Positions 30,339-39,499 of a stretch of 41,044 nucleotides of DNA are shown one piece after another. Position numbers and translations under genes: made by a program. Under the pieces are notes generated by a model, which worked only from the letters and a program-made list of their open reading frames with translations, ran no database searches and was not told the origin of the DNA. Where the stretch lies: assembly GCA_018780265.1 (NCBI GenBank), contig JADMJV010000075.1:1-41044 (forward strand). The letters run 5' to 3'. Numbering within the stretch: position 1 is the first letter of the stretch; every line of letters begins with the position of its first letter. Source of the DNA: a bacterium. Lineage in GTDB: Bacteria; Vulcanimicrobiota; Xenobia; Xenobiales; JADMJV01.

Positions 30339-32942
30339 TCAAATTCCATTTTCCCTGGAATAAGGGATAAGCAGGTCAAGGCGGCGGTACGGGTCCGTGG
30401 CTGGCGCCAGACTCACCTTCAACTGACCGTGCTCGCTCTCCACGGACCCCGCCGCCGAAGAGGCCCGGCCCAGGGCACGCCCCCGCAGGCCCAGCGAGTA
30501 AGTTGCGCCGGAGCGACCGTCCGCTACCAGATGCACTCCCGATCCCTGTGGCAGCCAACTTACCAGTCGCAACCCCTGACTACGCGCCCCGTTTTGCAGT
30601 ACTGGCGCAGGTAAAATCAGCTCGCAGCCCTCTGTGCAGGTCACTGAGACTTCGCCACTGCTACCCTGGCCGGTAGCCTTGACCTGCTGCACTTCGCCCC
30701 ATGAACTGGCCTTTTCCACCTTGGCGTCGAGCGGGAAGCTGAAGGTAAAGCGGTAGCGGGTGGTGGCCGGACCCTGCCAGCGAATTCGGCGTCGCCCCTC
30801 CTCACGAAAATACTCCAGTTGGACCGGCCCATCCGCAGTGTGGATCTGGGCCGCCTTGAGCGTGTCCCAGTCGGCGGGCGGTTGGGGCGAAAAGCACACG
30901 ACTTTGCCCTGTTCCGCCACCTCAAGTCCCAGCAACCCCCGAATCAGGGGCAAGGCCACCATGGCCTCGGACCACACCTGGTGATGACTGCTGCGACCAA
31001 AGGCCGAGCAGTAGTCGCCAGAGAGCAACTCGGTGACATAGCCCAGCGTGTCAAACTCGGTCAGGGCGGCGTTGCTGGCCAGCGCCTGCCAGCCCACCTG
31101 CGGGCGTCCATAGCGGTAGCCAGCCAGCGAAACCCATCCCGTGAACAGAGGCCATACCGATCCGTAGTGGTAGGCCAACGGATCATAGAGTTGGCTTTGA
31201 TTGGAGAGCAGGCGAGCACCCCAGTCGGTGCTCATGGCGGCAGCCGTAAGGTGATCTAATTCTTTCTGAGCTCGATCGGCCTGTAGCCAGCCCCACATCA
31301 TGGGCACCGCCGGCAAAACGGTGTCTTCGTCGACCAGACCGCCTCGGGCCAGTTCATCGAGGCGCTGTTGGCGGCGGGCCCGATTGGGCCCGGGCTCGGC
31401 CGTCTTGCCCATGGCTTTGGAGGTTGCAAAGGCATAGTGACCCTTGTCAGCCATCCAGTAAGTGCTCTCGCTGGCCTGTTGCACTCGAGCGCTTCTTTTT
31501 TTAGCCTGCTCGGCCAGTTCTTCTTCGCCCATGGCAGCCGCCAGTCGCTGCATGTGGCGGGCTGCCTGCAGAAAAACGCCCTGCAGATAGAGTTCTTGAT
31601 GGGCCGGGTAGAGGGCGCCGCCCTCAACCCAGGCGTGGCCAAATTGCGTGTTCTCCATCAGCCCGTCCCCGTCGCTGTCGGTGGCAGCCGTAAAGGCCCA
31701 GGCCTTTTTGAGAGTGGCCCAGTGCGCGGCCAGATATTTTTTGTCACCGCTGGCCTCAAAGTACTCTCCGTGTACAATCACAAAGAGGGGCGTGGCATCG
31801 CTGGATGCCCATGCGTAGCTGTATTTCTTAAACCAGTCGACGAGTGGCGCGCTCTGAGAAATTTCGTGGGGAATTTTGCCGTCGACCCGCTGCTGCAGAG
31901 CCAAAAAGTCCAGCGCCTGGCGGGTAGCCTGCTGATCTCCGCTGGCCAGAGTGGCCATACCCGTCCACATGGCATCGCGTCCAAAAAACCAGGCAAAGCC
32001 AGGACGTTCGCTTTCTCCCGAGGTGCGAAAGCCCGCCACCAGTCCGGGCACCGGAAACAGGGGGTTTTTCACCATTCCCTTGTCCATGCCCACCAGTGAC
32101 CAGTCGTAGGCGCGCTGCAGATGGGCGTCGGGCAGAGTTAGCTGCAGCCACTGGCTGCGCTTGTTCCGGTAGTGGCCGGCCACTTCGTTGAGCAGTTCGG
32201 GCAGTTTGCTCAAGGTGTGCTGGTAGTCTTGGGGGCTGAGGGCCGCTATCAGAGGCACAAATTGCTGGTGAGAACGCTCCAGAGGCACCGGCATCTCCAG
32301 GCGCAGCAAAGTGTCTTTGGGCTCCTCTTGATAGGGCAAGCAGGCCTGGTCGCGGCCGCCGGGCGAGCCGATCACGGCAGAAAAAACGCCGCTCTCTTCG
32401 GATAATCGATAAAATTGGTGGGCCTCGTCCCAGGCCACGCCGGGCGTGGATAGCGCGCCCGGCCACATCAGACGCAAGCGCGGTCGAAAGCTGGCCGTGA
32501 CCGTCATGGGCAGACTGGAATCCAGGTCGAGCAGACACACTAGCGAGTTCTGCGAGCGCGGGCAAAACAGGATTTGACGAGCGGTGAAAGCCGAGTGCGA
32601 ATAGGTCACCACCGAGTACTCGGGGTGCACTTCCAGGCCGCGCTCGATATCGCTGCCCAGAATGTCCACGGGATAGCCTTCCAGGCGAAAGGACAGTTGC
32701 AGGTCCTGAAAGACCTTGAGGGGGTAGATCCAGCCCTCCAGGCCGCCATTCTCCAGGCCGAAGAGGGCCGATCGAGGACCGGCCACGTCAAAGAAAACCC
32801 CCCCGTGAGTGGGCCTTTGGAGTTGCAGGGGGCCCTGGGGAAGTTCAAAACGGGGCACTTCCTGAGCGCCTCCCGAGACTGCCAGCAGGCAGACCAAGAG
32901 CAGCTTCTTCACCATGGTGCCGGTGGTTCGCAGGCGGCTCAC
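30339..32942 (-). CDS. Secreted six-hairpin glycosidase (amylo-1,6-glucosidase/trehalase-like)
   Basis: An 867-residue exported protein. The signal peptide is MVKKLLLVCLLAVSGGAQ, starting at the ATG at 32915. The GTG at 32942 has a better ribosome site (GGAAAGG), so both starts are possible. An N-terminal beta-sandwich (~30-250) precedes an (alpha/alpha)6 barrel (~270-680). The barrel carries PGFAWFFGRDAMWTG (residues 314-328, Asp323 likely catalytic), DGKIPHEIS, DSDGDGLMEN and YHYGSVWPLFTGW, as in glycogen-debranching and related GH63/GH15-type enzymes. A C-terminal beta domain ends the protein. It probably hydrolyses an alpha-glucan or oligosaccharide outside the cytoplasm; the exact linkage cannot be read. 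It leads the transcript that includes the Ser/Thr kinase. Confidence 0.82.
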   Translation of the reverse strand: MSRLRTTGTMVKKLLLVCLLAVSGGAQEVPRFELPQGPLQLQRPTHGGVFFDVAGPRSALFGLENGGLEGWIYPLKVFQDLQLSFRLEGYPVDILGSDIERGLEVHPEYSVVTYSHSAFTARQILFCPRSQNSLVCLLDLDSSLPMTVTASFRPRLRLMWPGALSTPGVAWDEAHQFYRLSEESGVFSAVIGSPGGRDQACLPYQEEPKDTLLRLEMPVPLERSHQQFVPLIAALSPQDYQHTLSKLPELLNEVAGHYRNKRSQWLQLTLPDAHLQRAYDWSLVGMDKGMVKNPLFPVPGLVAGFRTSGESERPGFAWFFGRDAMWTGMATLASGDQQATRQALDFLALQQRVDGKIPHEISQSAPLVDWFKKYSYAWASSDATPLFVIVHGEYFEASGDKKYLAAHWATLKKAWAFTAATDSDGDGLMENTQFGHAWVEGGALYPAHQELYLQGVFLQAARHMQRLAAAMGEEELAEQAKKRSARVQQASESTYWMADKGHYAFATSKAMGKTAEPGPNRARRQQRLDELARGGLVDEDTVLPAVPMMWGWLQADRAQKELDHLTAAAMSTDWGARLLSNQSQLYDPLAYHYGSVWPLFTGWVSLAGYRYGRPQVGWQALASNAALTEFDTLGYVTELLSGDYCSAFGRSSHHQVWSEAMVALPLIRGLLGLEVAEQGKVVCFSPQPPADWDTLKAAQIHTADGPVQLEYFREEGRRRIRWQGPATTRYRFTFSFPLDAKVEKASSWGEVQQVKATGQGSSGEVSVTCTEGCELILPAPVLQNGARSQGLRLVSWLPQGSGVHLVADGRSGATYSLGLRGRALGRASSAAGSVESEHGQLKVSLAPATDPYRRLDLLIPYSRENGI

Positions 32943-32989
32943 TTCATGCCTTTCCCAGGCATTTCCGCGCTCTATCCGAAACCGCCCCG

Positions 32990-33862
32990 GTGGCCAAGGG
33001 ACTCTTTACGCAAAGTCTGTGTTTGCTGCTCTCCCACCAGCCCTTGACGGCTGAGGTGGAGCAGTGTCTGCCCGGCTTGCAGCGCCAGTCGCAGGGAGCT
33101 CATCCGTGGCCGTCTGTTGCCGATAGTTGGTGGCTGCCGGCCCCCCAACTGGGAAACAACGGCAGGCTTATCCTCGACCTGATTCCTGTCCCCTGGCCCG
33201 ATGACTGTGGCGACGCTGATCAACCCGATCTCTATGGCGCCTGGTGTCTGGGTTATTTGGGTCCGCTGACTTTTCCTGGGGGTCTGGCACGAGCCTCGCG
33301 CAGGACGGGTTTGTCCGGGCAACACGCTGGCGTGCTCCACCTCAAGTCCAGCTATGCTATGGGTGCGGACGACGAAGCGCCGCTTTTGCCCATGGATTAT
33401 CAAGCTCCGGCCGAACTCGATTTGATGCATCGGACTCTAGGCCAATTGGCCGCATTGCCCCATAGTCTAGCCTACTTCAATCCCGGCGGTGAAGTGCTGC
33501 ATTCACACCCCGGCTGGTTGGAAATGAGCGGCCTGCCCCTATGCATCGGACTCCAATCCTTTCGCACCGATCGCTCGTTAATTGTGACCACGGTAGGTAT
33601 GGAACAGTTCGACTTGTTGGACCAACAGGCGGAAGTCTTTTCTGAATCGATAGAAGTTGAACAGTTGGGAACCTTTGTTATGGATCGGGCTGTTGCTCAT
33701 CTGGCTCCCGGCCAAGGGTCGAGGGACGGGGCCGTGGTGGATGCCCTGGGTCATCGTTGGCAGGCCAAATTAGACGAATCGGTAGGTCCGCGTCCTCGCA
33801 ATGCTCTTTGTTGGACCCCGCAGAAAGTCAAACGCCGTGGTTGGTTTGGTATCCCAAAGTAG
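32990..33862 (+). CDS. DUF4261-like hypothetical protein
   Basis: A 290-residue cytoplasmic protein starting at GTG 32990, divergent from the glycosidase gene with 47 nt between starts. The central and C-terminal parts (MHRTLGQLAALPHSLAYFNPGGEVLHS, LPLCIGLQSFRTDRSLIVTTVGMEQFDLLDQQAEV) resemble the DUF4261 family seen in immunity or suppressor-like proteins of many bacteria. The N-terminus is Trp/Pro-rich and has no motif. No catalytic residues are evident. No toxin gene sits next to it, so an immunity role is not supported locally. Confidence 0.65.
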   Translation: MAKGLFTQSLCLLLSHQPLTAEVEQCLPGLQRQSQGAHPWPSVADSWWLPAPQLGNNGRLILDLIPVPWPDDCGDADQPDLYGAWCLGYLGPLTFPGGLARASRRTGLSGQHAGVLHLKSSYAMGADDEAPLLPMDYQAPAELDLMHRTLGQLAALPHSLAYFNPGGEVLHSHPGWLEMSGLPLCIGLQSFRTDRSLIVTTVGMEQFDLLDQQAEVFSESIEVEQLGTFVMDRAVAHLAPGQGSRDGAVVDALGHRWQAKLDESVGPRPRNALCWTPQKVKRRGWFGIPK

Positions 33863-33879
33863 GGATCCGGCTCCCTTTG

Positions 33880-33894
33880 TTGAATTATATTCAA
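33880..33894. promoter_or_regulatory. TTGAAT-N3-ATTCAA dyad upstream of the MBL gene
   Basis: A perfect 6-bp-arm inverted repeat in an AT-rich patch, 37 nt before the MBL-fold gene start. It is a possible operator or promoter element. No good -35/-10 pair is visible around it. Confidence 0.3.
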
Positions 33895-33931
33895 GCAGGC
33901 CTCGTGCCTGACAATGTAAAGGAATCACTGG

Positions 33932-34627
33932 TTGATGAAGAACGTAGCTCCGGGCTATACGATTTTAAAGCGCTACGGACGCTTCAAAAACGCCTGCTGG
34001 GTCTTGGAAAACGGTGGCGAAGCTGCCGTGGTCGAGATGCCGATGTTTTCGGCCAAGGAAAAACCACCCTATGAGCGGCTCAAAGGCTACCTTCGGCAGC
34101 GCAAATTGCGCCTGAAGTATGGCATCGTGACCCACGGTCACGTGGATCACTGCAAGACCTTGCCCGAATTTCGACTCAATTTTCCACATACCGAGTTTGT
34201 CACTCACCGATCCATGCTGGAGGACCGCCATTTTCTCAATATTATGGCGCGCAACCCCCATCTGCCGATGCAGGCCTGGAATCAGGGATCGTTTCGGCTC
34301 TTTGATGAGGTTTATGAAGGGCCCATGTGGACGGGCACCCTGGGTGGCGAACCGCTCCACCTGATTCATGCTCCTAAGCACTCCTATACGGACCAACTCT
34401 TGCTCTTTCGGGGCGCCATGATCACAGGCGATTGGTATCTGGGCGATTTACGGGATTGTAACGCGCTGGTGCGCCCCGAGCACAAGGTCCAGGCCATCGA
34501 TCAGGCGGTCGCCATCGTGCGAGGCCTGCGTCACCACGTGCACATGTTATTCTCCGGCCACGGCGACTGTCTCTACTATCGGGTAGATTTTCAGCGAATG
34601 ATGGAGCGCAGCAAGGTCTATCACTGA
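33932..34627 (+). CDS. MBL-fold metallohydrolase
   Basis: A 231-residue metallo-beta-lactamase-fold hydrolase. The zinc motif is THGHVDHC (His68, His70, Asp72, His73). Further metal positions are plausible in HAPKHSYTDQLLLF (His), MITGDWYLGD (Asp) and FSGHGD (His) near the C-terminus. The fold includes hydroxyacylglutathione hydrolases, lactonases and nucleases; this one cannot be narrowed. The TTG at 33932 has AAAGGA 8 nt upstream and is preferred slightly over the ATG at 33935. It ends tail-to-tail with the phosphatase gene, overlapping by 7 nt. Confidence 0.9.
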   Translation: MMKNVAPGYTILKRYGRFKNACWVLENGGEAAVVEMPMFSAKEKPPYERLKGYLRQRKLRLKYGIVTHGHVDHCKTLPEFRLNFPHTEFVTHRSMLEDRHFLNIMARNPHLPMQAWNQGSFRLFDEVYEGPMWTGTLGGEPLHLIHAPKHSYTDQLLLFRGAMITGDWYLGDLRDCNALVRPEHKVQAIDQAVAIVRGLRHHVHMLFSGHGDCLYYRVDFQRMMERSKVYH

Positions 34628-35034
34628 TCGGGGGAAGACAGCCAGTCTTGCAGGGCGGCTTCGATCTGGTCGGCACAGCGTTGGTATGTGGCCAGCGATT
34701 GACCGACCGGATCACTGATCTCACGCCCTAAAGTCCTGGCCTGCGAGCCAGGATAGCTACGCTGCAAAGCCGTGCGATGATTCTCGGTCATGCAGAGCAC
34801 TTCGTCGGCCCAATCCAGCAGCGGTTGGCTTACGCTTTGGGAACGGTGCCCATCCAGGTTCAGTCCCCGTTGGGCGGCCACCGCGCGTGAATTTTTCGAA
34901 GCGGGTCCAACCCCGGCCATCACCCCGGCCGATCGAACTTCCCACTCGGGGCGCAGTTTTCTTAGCAGCACTTCGGCCAGCGGGCTTCGGCAAGTATTGC
35001 CTGTGCATACCATCAACACGCGTCTTTTGCTCAT
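34621..35034 (-). CDS. Low-molecular-weight protein-tyrosine phosphatase family protein
   Basis: A 137-residue LMW-PTP. The phosphate loop is VCTGNTCRSP with Cys10 as nucleophile and Arg16. WEVRSAGV and the general-acid region EISDPVG (Asp108) also match. In bacteria the family comprises tyrosine phosphatases such as Wzb and arginine phosphatases such as YwlE; CTGNTCRSP with Thr at the third loop position resembles the YwlE type (CTGNTCRSPMAE). The activity is therefore either tyrosine or arginine dephosphorylation. No tyrosine kinase or exopolysaccharide genes are adjacent. It is divergent from the FAD oxidoreductase gene. Confidence 0.92.
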   Translation of the reverse strand: MSKRRVLMVCTGNTCRSPLAEVLLRKLRPEWEVRSAGVMAGVGPASKNSRAVAAQRGLNLDGHRSQSVSQPLLDWADEVLCMTENHRTALQRSYPGSQARTLGREISDPVGQSLATYQRCADQIEAALQDWLSSPDQ

Positions 35035-35105
35035 GACTTTGCCATTGCGGCAGGCCTGCCAGGCTTCCTGCGCCTTGAAGCGAAGGCGCCGGCCGAGGTG
35101 ATAAA

Positions 35106-36704
35106 ATGAAGGAAATTCGTTGCGACGTGGCCATCATCGGAGGGGGTTTGGGCGGCTGTGCGGCGGCCTGGGCGGCTTTGCGGATGGGCCAACAAGTGGT
35201 CATGTCGGAAGAATTCGCCTGGATCGGCGGCCAGATGACCTCGCAGGCGGTGCCCCCCGATGAGCATCCGTGGATCGAGCATTGCGGCTGCACGGCCAGT
35301 TATCGACAGTTGCGCAACAACATTCGGGATATTTATCGGCGCAGCTATCCGCTGACCCACGAGGCGCGCCTGCATCCCCGCCTCAATCCGGGTAACGGAT
35401 TTGTGTCGGCAATCTGTCATGAGCCTCGGGTGAGCCTGCAGGCCCTCGAAGAGATTTTGCGACCTTACGAGTCGGGCGGTCAACTCACCATCCTGCGCGG
35501 CTGTGTGCCAACGTCGGCTCGTGTCGAAGGCGATCGGGTAAGGTCGGTCAGCCTGGGCGAGCTGGAAGTGAGCGCCGATTACTTTATCGACGCCACCGAG
35601 TTGGGCGATCTCTTGCCGCTGGCCGGCGTCGAGTACGTAACCGGAGCCGAGAGTCAGGCTGAAACCGGCGAGCCCCACGCTCCGGCCCAGGCGCAGTCTC
35701 AGAATATGCAGGCTATCAGTTGGTGCTTTGTGCTGGATTATCAGGCCGGGCGCAACAATACCATCGCCAAACCCGCCAACTACGACTACTGGCGCAACCT
35801 GACACCGGCCCTCCAGCCTGCCTGGGGCGGTCCGCTGCTTTCCTGGCAGGCTACGCATCCCATCACTCTAGAGCCGGTGGTGCGCACCTTTGACCCGGTC
35901 CATCCCAAGCCCGAGCGTGGGCCCATGGACCTGTGGACCTTTAGGCGCATCGCCGATCAGCGCAACTTTGTAGAAGGTGCCTATCAGAGCGACATTGTGC
36001 TGGTGAACTGGCCTCAGATTGACTATCTCGACGGCAACCCCATGGAGTGTTCCGCCCAGGAGAAAGCTCGCTGTTTAGAAGGCGCTCGCCAGCTCAGCCT
36101 GTCGATGCTCTACTGGATGCAGACCGAGGGGCCCCGTCCCGATGGCGGCCAGGGCTGGCCCGGGCTGCGCCTCCGTGGCGATATCACGGGCACCTCCGAT
36201 GGCCTGGCCATGGCTCCCTACATTCGCGAATCGAGAAGAATTCGCGGCCTGGTTACGGTGCTGGAGCAGCACGTGGGGCTGGAGGCACGGTGCGCGGCCA
36301 GCGGACTGTCGGCCCAAGAGGTGCGGGCCGAACGCTTCATCGACTCGGTCGGGGTGGGGGCTTACCGCATCGACCTGCACCCGTCCACCGGTGGGGACAA
36401 CTATATCGACGTAAGCTCGCTGCCTTTTCAGATACCGTTGGGAGCCCTGATTCCTCAGCGGGTGACCAATCTGCTGGCGGGCGGCAAAAATCTGGCCACC
36501 ACCCACATTACCAACGGTTGTTATCGGCTTCATCCGGTGGAGTGGAATGTAGGAGAGGCGGCCGGCTGGCTGGCCGGTTTCTGTCGCCAAAACGCAACCA
36601 CTCCTCACCAGGTTTGGGAGAAGGGCCGCCATTTGCAAGATTTCCAACGCCTGCTGGTGGCTCAAGGGGTGGAATTGGAGTGGCCCGAACTGGCCCCCCT
36701 CTAG
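35106..36704 (+). CDS. FAD-dependent oxidoreductase (FAD_oxidored family)
   Basis: A 532-residue flavoprotein. The N-terminal ADP-binding motif is CDVAIIGGGLGGCAAAWAAL with the acidic end E36/E37 (VVMSEEFAWIGGQMTSQ). The phrases FIDATELGDLLPLAGVEY, RGDITGTSDGLAMAPYIRESRRIRG, SVGVGAYRIDLHP, PFQIPLGALIPQRVTNLLAGGKNLATTHITNGCYRLHPVEWNVGEAAG are characteristic of the PF12831 family. These are often called xanthan-lyase-like or hypothetical oxidoreductases. There is no signal peptide, so it is probably cytosolic. Substrate unknown. It stands as a single gene with a small T-rich hairpin after it. Confidence 0.9.
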   Translation: MKEIRCDVAIIGGGLGGCAAAWAALRMGQQVVMSEEFAWIGGQMTSQAVPPDEHPWIEHCGCTASYRQLRNNIRDIYRRSYPLTHEARLHPRLNPGNGFVSAICHEPRVSLQALEEILRPYESGGQLTILRGCVPTSARVEGDRVRSVSLGELEVSADYFIDATELGDLLPLAGVEYVTGAESQAETGEPHAPAQAQSQNMQAISWCFVLDYQAGRNNTIAKPANYDYWRNLTPALQPAWGGPLLSWQATHPITLEPVVRTFDPVHPKPERGPMDLWTFRRIADQRNFVEGAYQSDIVLVNWPQIDYLDGNPMECSAQEKARCLEGARQLSLSMLYWMQTEGPRPDGGQGWPGLRLRGDITGTSDGLAMAPYIRESRRIRGLVTVLEQHVGLEARCAASGLSAQEVRAERFIDSVGVGAYRIDLHPSTGGDNYIDVSSLPFQIPLGALIPQRVTNLLAGGKNLATTHITNGCYRLHPVEWNVGEAAGWLAGFCRQNATTPHQVWEKGRHLQDFQRLLVAQGVELEWPELAPL

Positions 36705-36734
36705 CAGCCGGCCAGAGAATAAAAGAGAAGCCGT

Positions 36735-36751
36735 AACGACGGTCGTTTTTT
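36735..36751 (+). terminator. Weak T-tailed hairpin after the FAD oxidoreductase
   Basis: AACGA-CGG-TCGTT followed by TTTT forms a short AT-rich stem with a T run, 30 nt after the stop. It could be a weak intrinsic terminator. Confidence 0.35.
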
Positions 36752-36764
36752 GCGAAGGAGAACG

Positions 36765-37255
36765 ATGCTGAAAAAGCTCCCACTGCTGGCTTTGTTGTTG
36801 CTACCCTCGGGTTGCACTTACGAGAGATTCCGCTGACCTTTGGCAAGGGATCGCCGAAAACCCAAGTTTGGGTGACCGTCATGGCCAAGGGGTCGCCGGA
36901 AACGCTGGCAGTACAGGACCTGATCAGGCGCTGGTCGGAGAATCCGCAGGATGCGAAGCCCGCGCTGGCCACTCAAACCAGATTGGCCGAGTGGTGGGGA
37001 CTGCAGGACCTTCAAATGAGCCGCAGCGGCCAGGTGCCCGACGAGTTGGGTGGGGTGTCTTCGACTTCGGCGGTTTCGGGCCACCCCAGCGCCCCCATCG
37101 AAAGCAGGCAGAAGATGAACGCTCCCGAGGCATCTGGCTCGGGCCTCGTCGACCTGAAGGAGCCGGCGGTCTACAACTGGATAGCCGAAGCCGATTGGGC
37201 TGGCTGCCAACCGGGCCGGCCCGAGGTCTTTATCTACACCATCACCATGAGGTGA
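36765..37255 (+). pseudogene. Frameshifted lipoprotein gene
   Basis: The ATG at 36765, behind a perfect AAGGAG, begins MLKKLPLLALLLLPSGC, a lipoprotein signal with lipobox LPSGC. The frame then stops at 36834-36836 after six more codons. In the +2 frame across the same point, LREIPLTFGKGSPKTQVWVTVMAKG continues as a protein of about 140 residues to a stop at 37255. Joining the two near 36815-36830 gives one ~160-residue lipoprotein. The body ends LKEPAVYNWIAEADWAGCQPGRPEVFIYTITMR. No family is recognised. It is either a real frameshift mutation or a base-call error. Confidence 0.55.
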
Positions 37256-37300
37256 CTGTTCAACCAGGGGATTTGCTGGCCCAAAGGAAAGCCCGCCGGC

Positions 37301-38752
37301 ATGAGCAGCGCAATCGCAACCCTTGTTCCAGAGTCTCTCTGGAGTTATTTTGCCGACCTGAATGCAGTGCCTCGGCCTTCCAAGCAAGAAACCCGGGTGA
37401 TTCAGTTCATTCAGGACTTTGGCCGAAGTCTGGGTCTGCCCGTTTCGACCGACGCCACTGGCAATGTGATCATCAAGAAGCCGGCCAGTCCGGGCCGGGA
37501 GGGCCGTCCGGCCGTGATTTTGCAGAGCCATCTCGACATGGTTCACCAGAAGAATGCCAGCACCCATTTTGATTTTGAGGCTGAGGGCATTCGCATGGCT
37601 CGAGAGGGCGACTGGGTCCGGGCCGAGGGCACCACTCTGGGGGCCGACAACGGCATTGGTGTGGCCGCGATCATGGCTGTTCTGGCCAGTCAGGACGTGG
37701 TTCATCCGCCCCTGGAAGCATTGTTCACGGTGGACGAAGAGACCGGAATGACCGGTGCTAAGGGTCTTCAAGGGGGACTTTTGAGCGGAAAAGTTCTGCT
37801 CAATTTGGATACCGAAGACGACCAGGAGTTGACCATCGGCTGCGCCGGCGGCGTGGATGTGGTGGCCACCAGTCACTACCCCACCGCACCTGTAGCCGCC
37901 GACCTTGATTATTTTGAGATTGTGCTGGACGGACTCAGCGGGGGCCATTCGGGGATGGACATTCACCGTGGCCGCGCCAACGCCAATAAACTGATGAATC
38001 GCTTTCTCTACGCGGCGTCGCTGCGCTTTGCCGTGCGCCTGGCCTGTATCGATGGTGGCGGACTGCGCAACGCCATCCCGCGTGAATCAAGAGCCGTGGT
38101 GGGTGTGCCCAAAAAGTCGGTGCAGGAGTTTCAGGCCTATGTGGCCGAGGAGTCGGCCCGTTACCGGGAGGAATACCAGGTGACCGACCCTTCCTGCCAG
38201 TTGAACTGCCGTCCTACGGCGGCGCCGGAATCGCTGCTGGATCGGGATTACCAGGCCCGCCTGTTGTGCGCCCTGTATGCCGTGAACAACGGGATTTACC
38301 GAATGAGCCCGGACGTGCCCGGCCTGGTGCAGACGTCCAACAACCTGGCCCGTGTGCTGGTGAAGTCGGGAGAGTTGAGTGTGCAGTGTCTGACGAGGGG
38401 GTCGGTCGATAGTGAGAAGATGGACTTAGCCACCGCCATTCGCTGCTCGCTGGAACCGCTGGGAGCCGAGGTTACGTTTGTAGGCAGCTACCCTGGTTGG
38501 ACCCCTCGGCCCGAGTCGGGCATCGTCAAGTTGATGAGCGGTCTGTACCGCGAACTCTTTGGACAGGCCCCTAAAGTGACGGCATGTCATGCGGGCCTGG
38601 AGTGTGGAATTCTGGGCACCAACTATCCTGAAGTGGAGATGATCTCCTTTGGACCCAACATTCACGGGGCCCACTCGCCCGAAGAGCGGGTCCAGATCAG
38701 CTCGGTCCAGAAATTTTGGAAGTTTTTGCGCGAGACGCTGGCCAGACTCTAG
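37301..38752 (+). CDS. pepD: Aminoacyl-histidine dipeptidase (M20C, beta-alanyl-histidine-type)
   Basis: A 483-residue M20C dipeptidase, the usual length for PepD. Zinc-site residues are His77 and Asp79 (LQSHLDMVHQK), Asp116 (GTTLGADNGIG), Glu146/Glu147 (TVDEETGMTGA) and Asp170 (LNLDTED). The lid domain has LSGGHSGMDIHRGRANANKLM, and the C-terminus has CHAGLECGIL and SFGPNIHGAHSPEERV with a further metal His. It cleaves X-His and other dipeptides in the cytosol. It ends tail-to-tail with the next minus-strand gene, overlapping by 4 nt. Confidence 0.95.
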   Translation: MSSAIATLVPESLWSYFADLNAVPRPSKQETRVIQFIQDFGRSLGLPVSTDATGNVIIKKPASPGREGRPAVILQSHLDMVHQKNASTHFDFEAEGIRMAREGDWVRAEGTTLGADNGIGVAAIMAVLASQDVVHPPLEALFTVDEETGMTGAKGLQGGLLSGKVLLNLDTEDDQELTIGCAGGVDVVATSHYPTAPVAADLDYFEIVLDGLSGGHSGMDIHRGRANANKLMNRFLYAASLRFAVRLACIDGGGLRNAIPRESRAVVGVPKKSVQEFQAYVAEESARYREEYQVTDPSCQLNCRPTAAPESLLDRDYQARLLCALYAVNNGIYRMSPDVPGLVQTSNNLARVLVKSGELSVQCLTRGSVDSEKMDLATAIRCSLEPLGAEVTFVGSYPGWTPRPESGIVKLMSGLYRELFGQAPKVTACHAGLECGILGTNYPEVEMISFGPNIHGAHSPEERVQISSVQKFWKFLRETLARL

Positions 38753-39420
38753 CGGTATTCCATCACGGGGGTGAACTCCAAAAAGTTGAACAGGGGGTTT
38801 TCCGGGTCCAGCTTTTTAAAGTCCACAAACACGCCCACGCCGGCCGTAGAAAACAGGGCGCCGCGGTAGAGACCGGGATGCTTCATGAGAGGCCCGCCCT
38901 TGACCTCAAACCCGCCTCCGGCCAGGGGCGTGTAGCTGTATGCTCCTTTGGGGCTGGTGACGGAATAGACCCCGTCTTTGTTGTGGATTAAGGTCTTGCC
39001 AAAGGTGCCCTCGACGTTCAAGTCCTCGCCGATGATCTTGTAGGTAATGTTGCCCTTGGGGGCATGCACCATCAGATTGTGGCCATCTTTATGAAACATG
39101 TAGGTTTGCCCTTGAAAGGTGACCTTGACCGAGGTGCTGTTCCCTTCCACCTTGATGTGGTGCTTGGGACCGTGCAGTTCGTAGGCGCCGATGCCGGAAT
39201 CCACGATCTTCACGTGTCCCAGCGCGCTCTGCATCTCGCGCTGGCCGGTGTCCACGTTGCGCACGTACTTGTAATCGTGCAATTCGGTGGGGACATAGTA
39301 AAGGGTTCCCCAGCTTTCGTCAGTCAGGGTCACCCGGTGAGGACCTGAGATTTCGTCTGCCTGGGCGCTGCTGAGCAGGCAACCGAGCAGGGTAGCGAGT
39401 AGGATAACCGATGATTTCAC
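38749..39420 (-). CDS. Exported hypothetical beta-rich protein
   Basis: The start is taken as the GTG at 39420 (MKSSVILLATLLGCLLSSAQA/DE), preceded by AAGGGAG, giving 223 residues with a signal peptide. A longer open frame reaches 39501 but would add a basic, non-signal stretch and overlap the divergent ABC gene. The mature protein is strand-rich with repeated short phrases (HHIKVEGNSTSVKVTFQGQTYMFHKDGHNLMV, GNITYKIIGEDLNVEGTFGKTLI, GVYSVTSPKGAYSYTPLAGGGFEV), suggesting a beta-solenoid or beta-sandwich. No family is recognised. Confidence 0.65.
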   Translation of the reverse strand: MKSSVILLATLLGCLLSSAQADEISGPHRVTLTDESWGTLYYVPTELHDYKYVRNVDTGQREMQSALGHVKIVDSGIGAYELHGPKHHIKVEGNSTSVKVTFQGQTYMFHKDGHNLMVHAPKGNITYKIIGEDLNVEGTFGKTLIHNKDGVYSVTSPKGAYSYTPLAGGGFEVKGGPLMKHPGLYRGALFSTAGVGVFVDFKKLDPENPLFNFLEFTPVMEYR

Positions 39421-39499
39421 TTCGACGAACTCCCTTGGGGCGAATGGCCGCGGTTTCGAGCGAAGGCATAGCCATCCTGCTGTAAAAGATAAGCCCGCC

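Noticed and set aside
36818..37966. 382-residue minus-strand frame
   Set aside because: It is the antisense shadow of pepD and the frameshifted lipoprotein; the plus-strand translation has clear M20 motifs.
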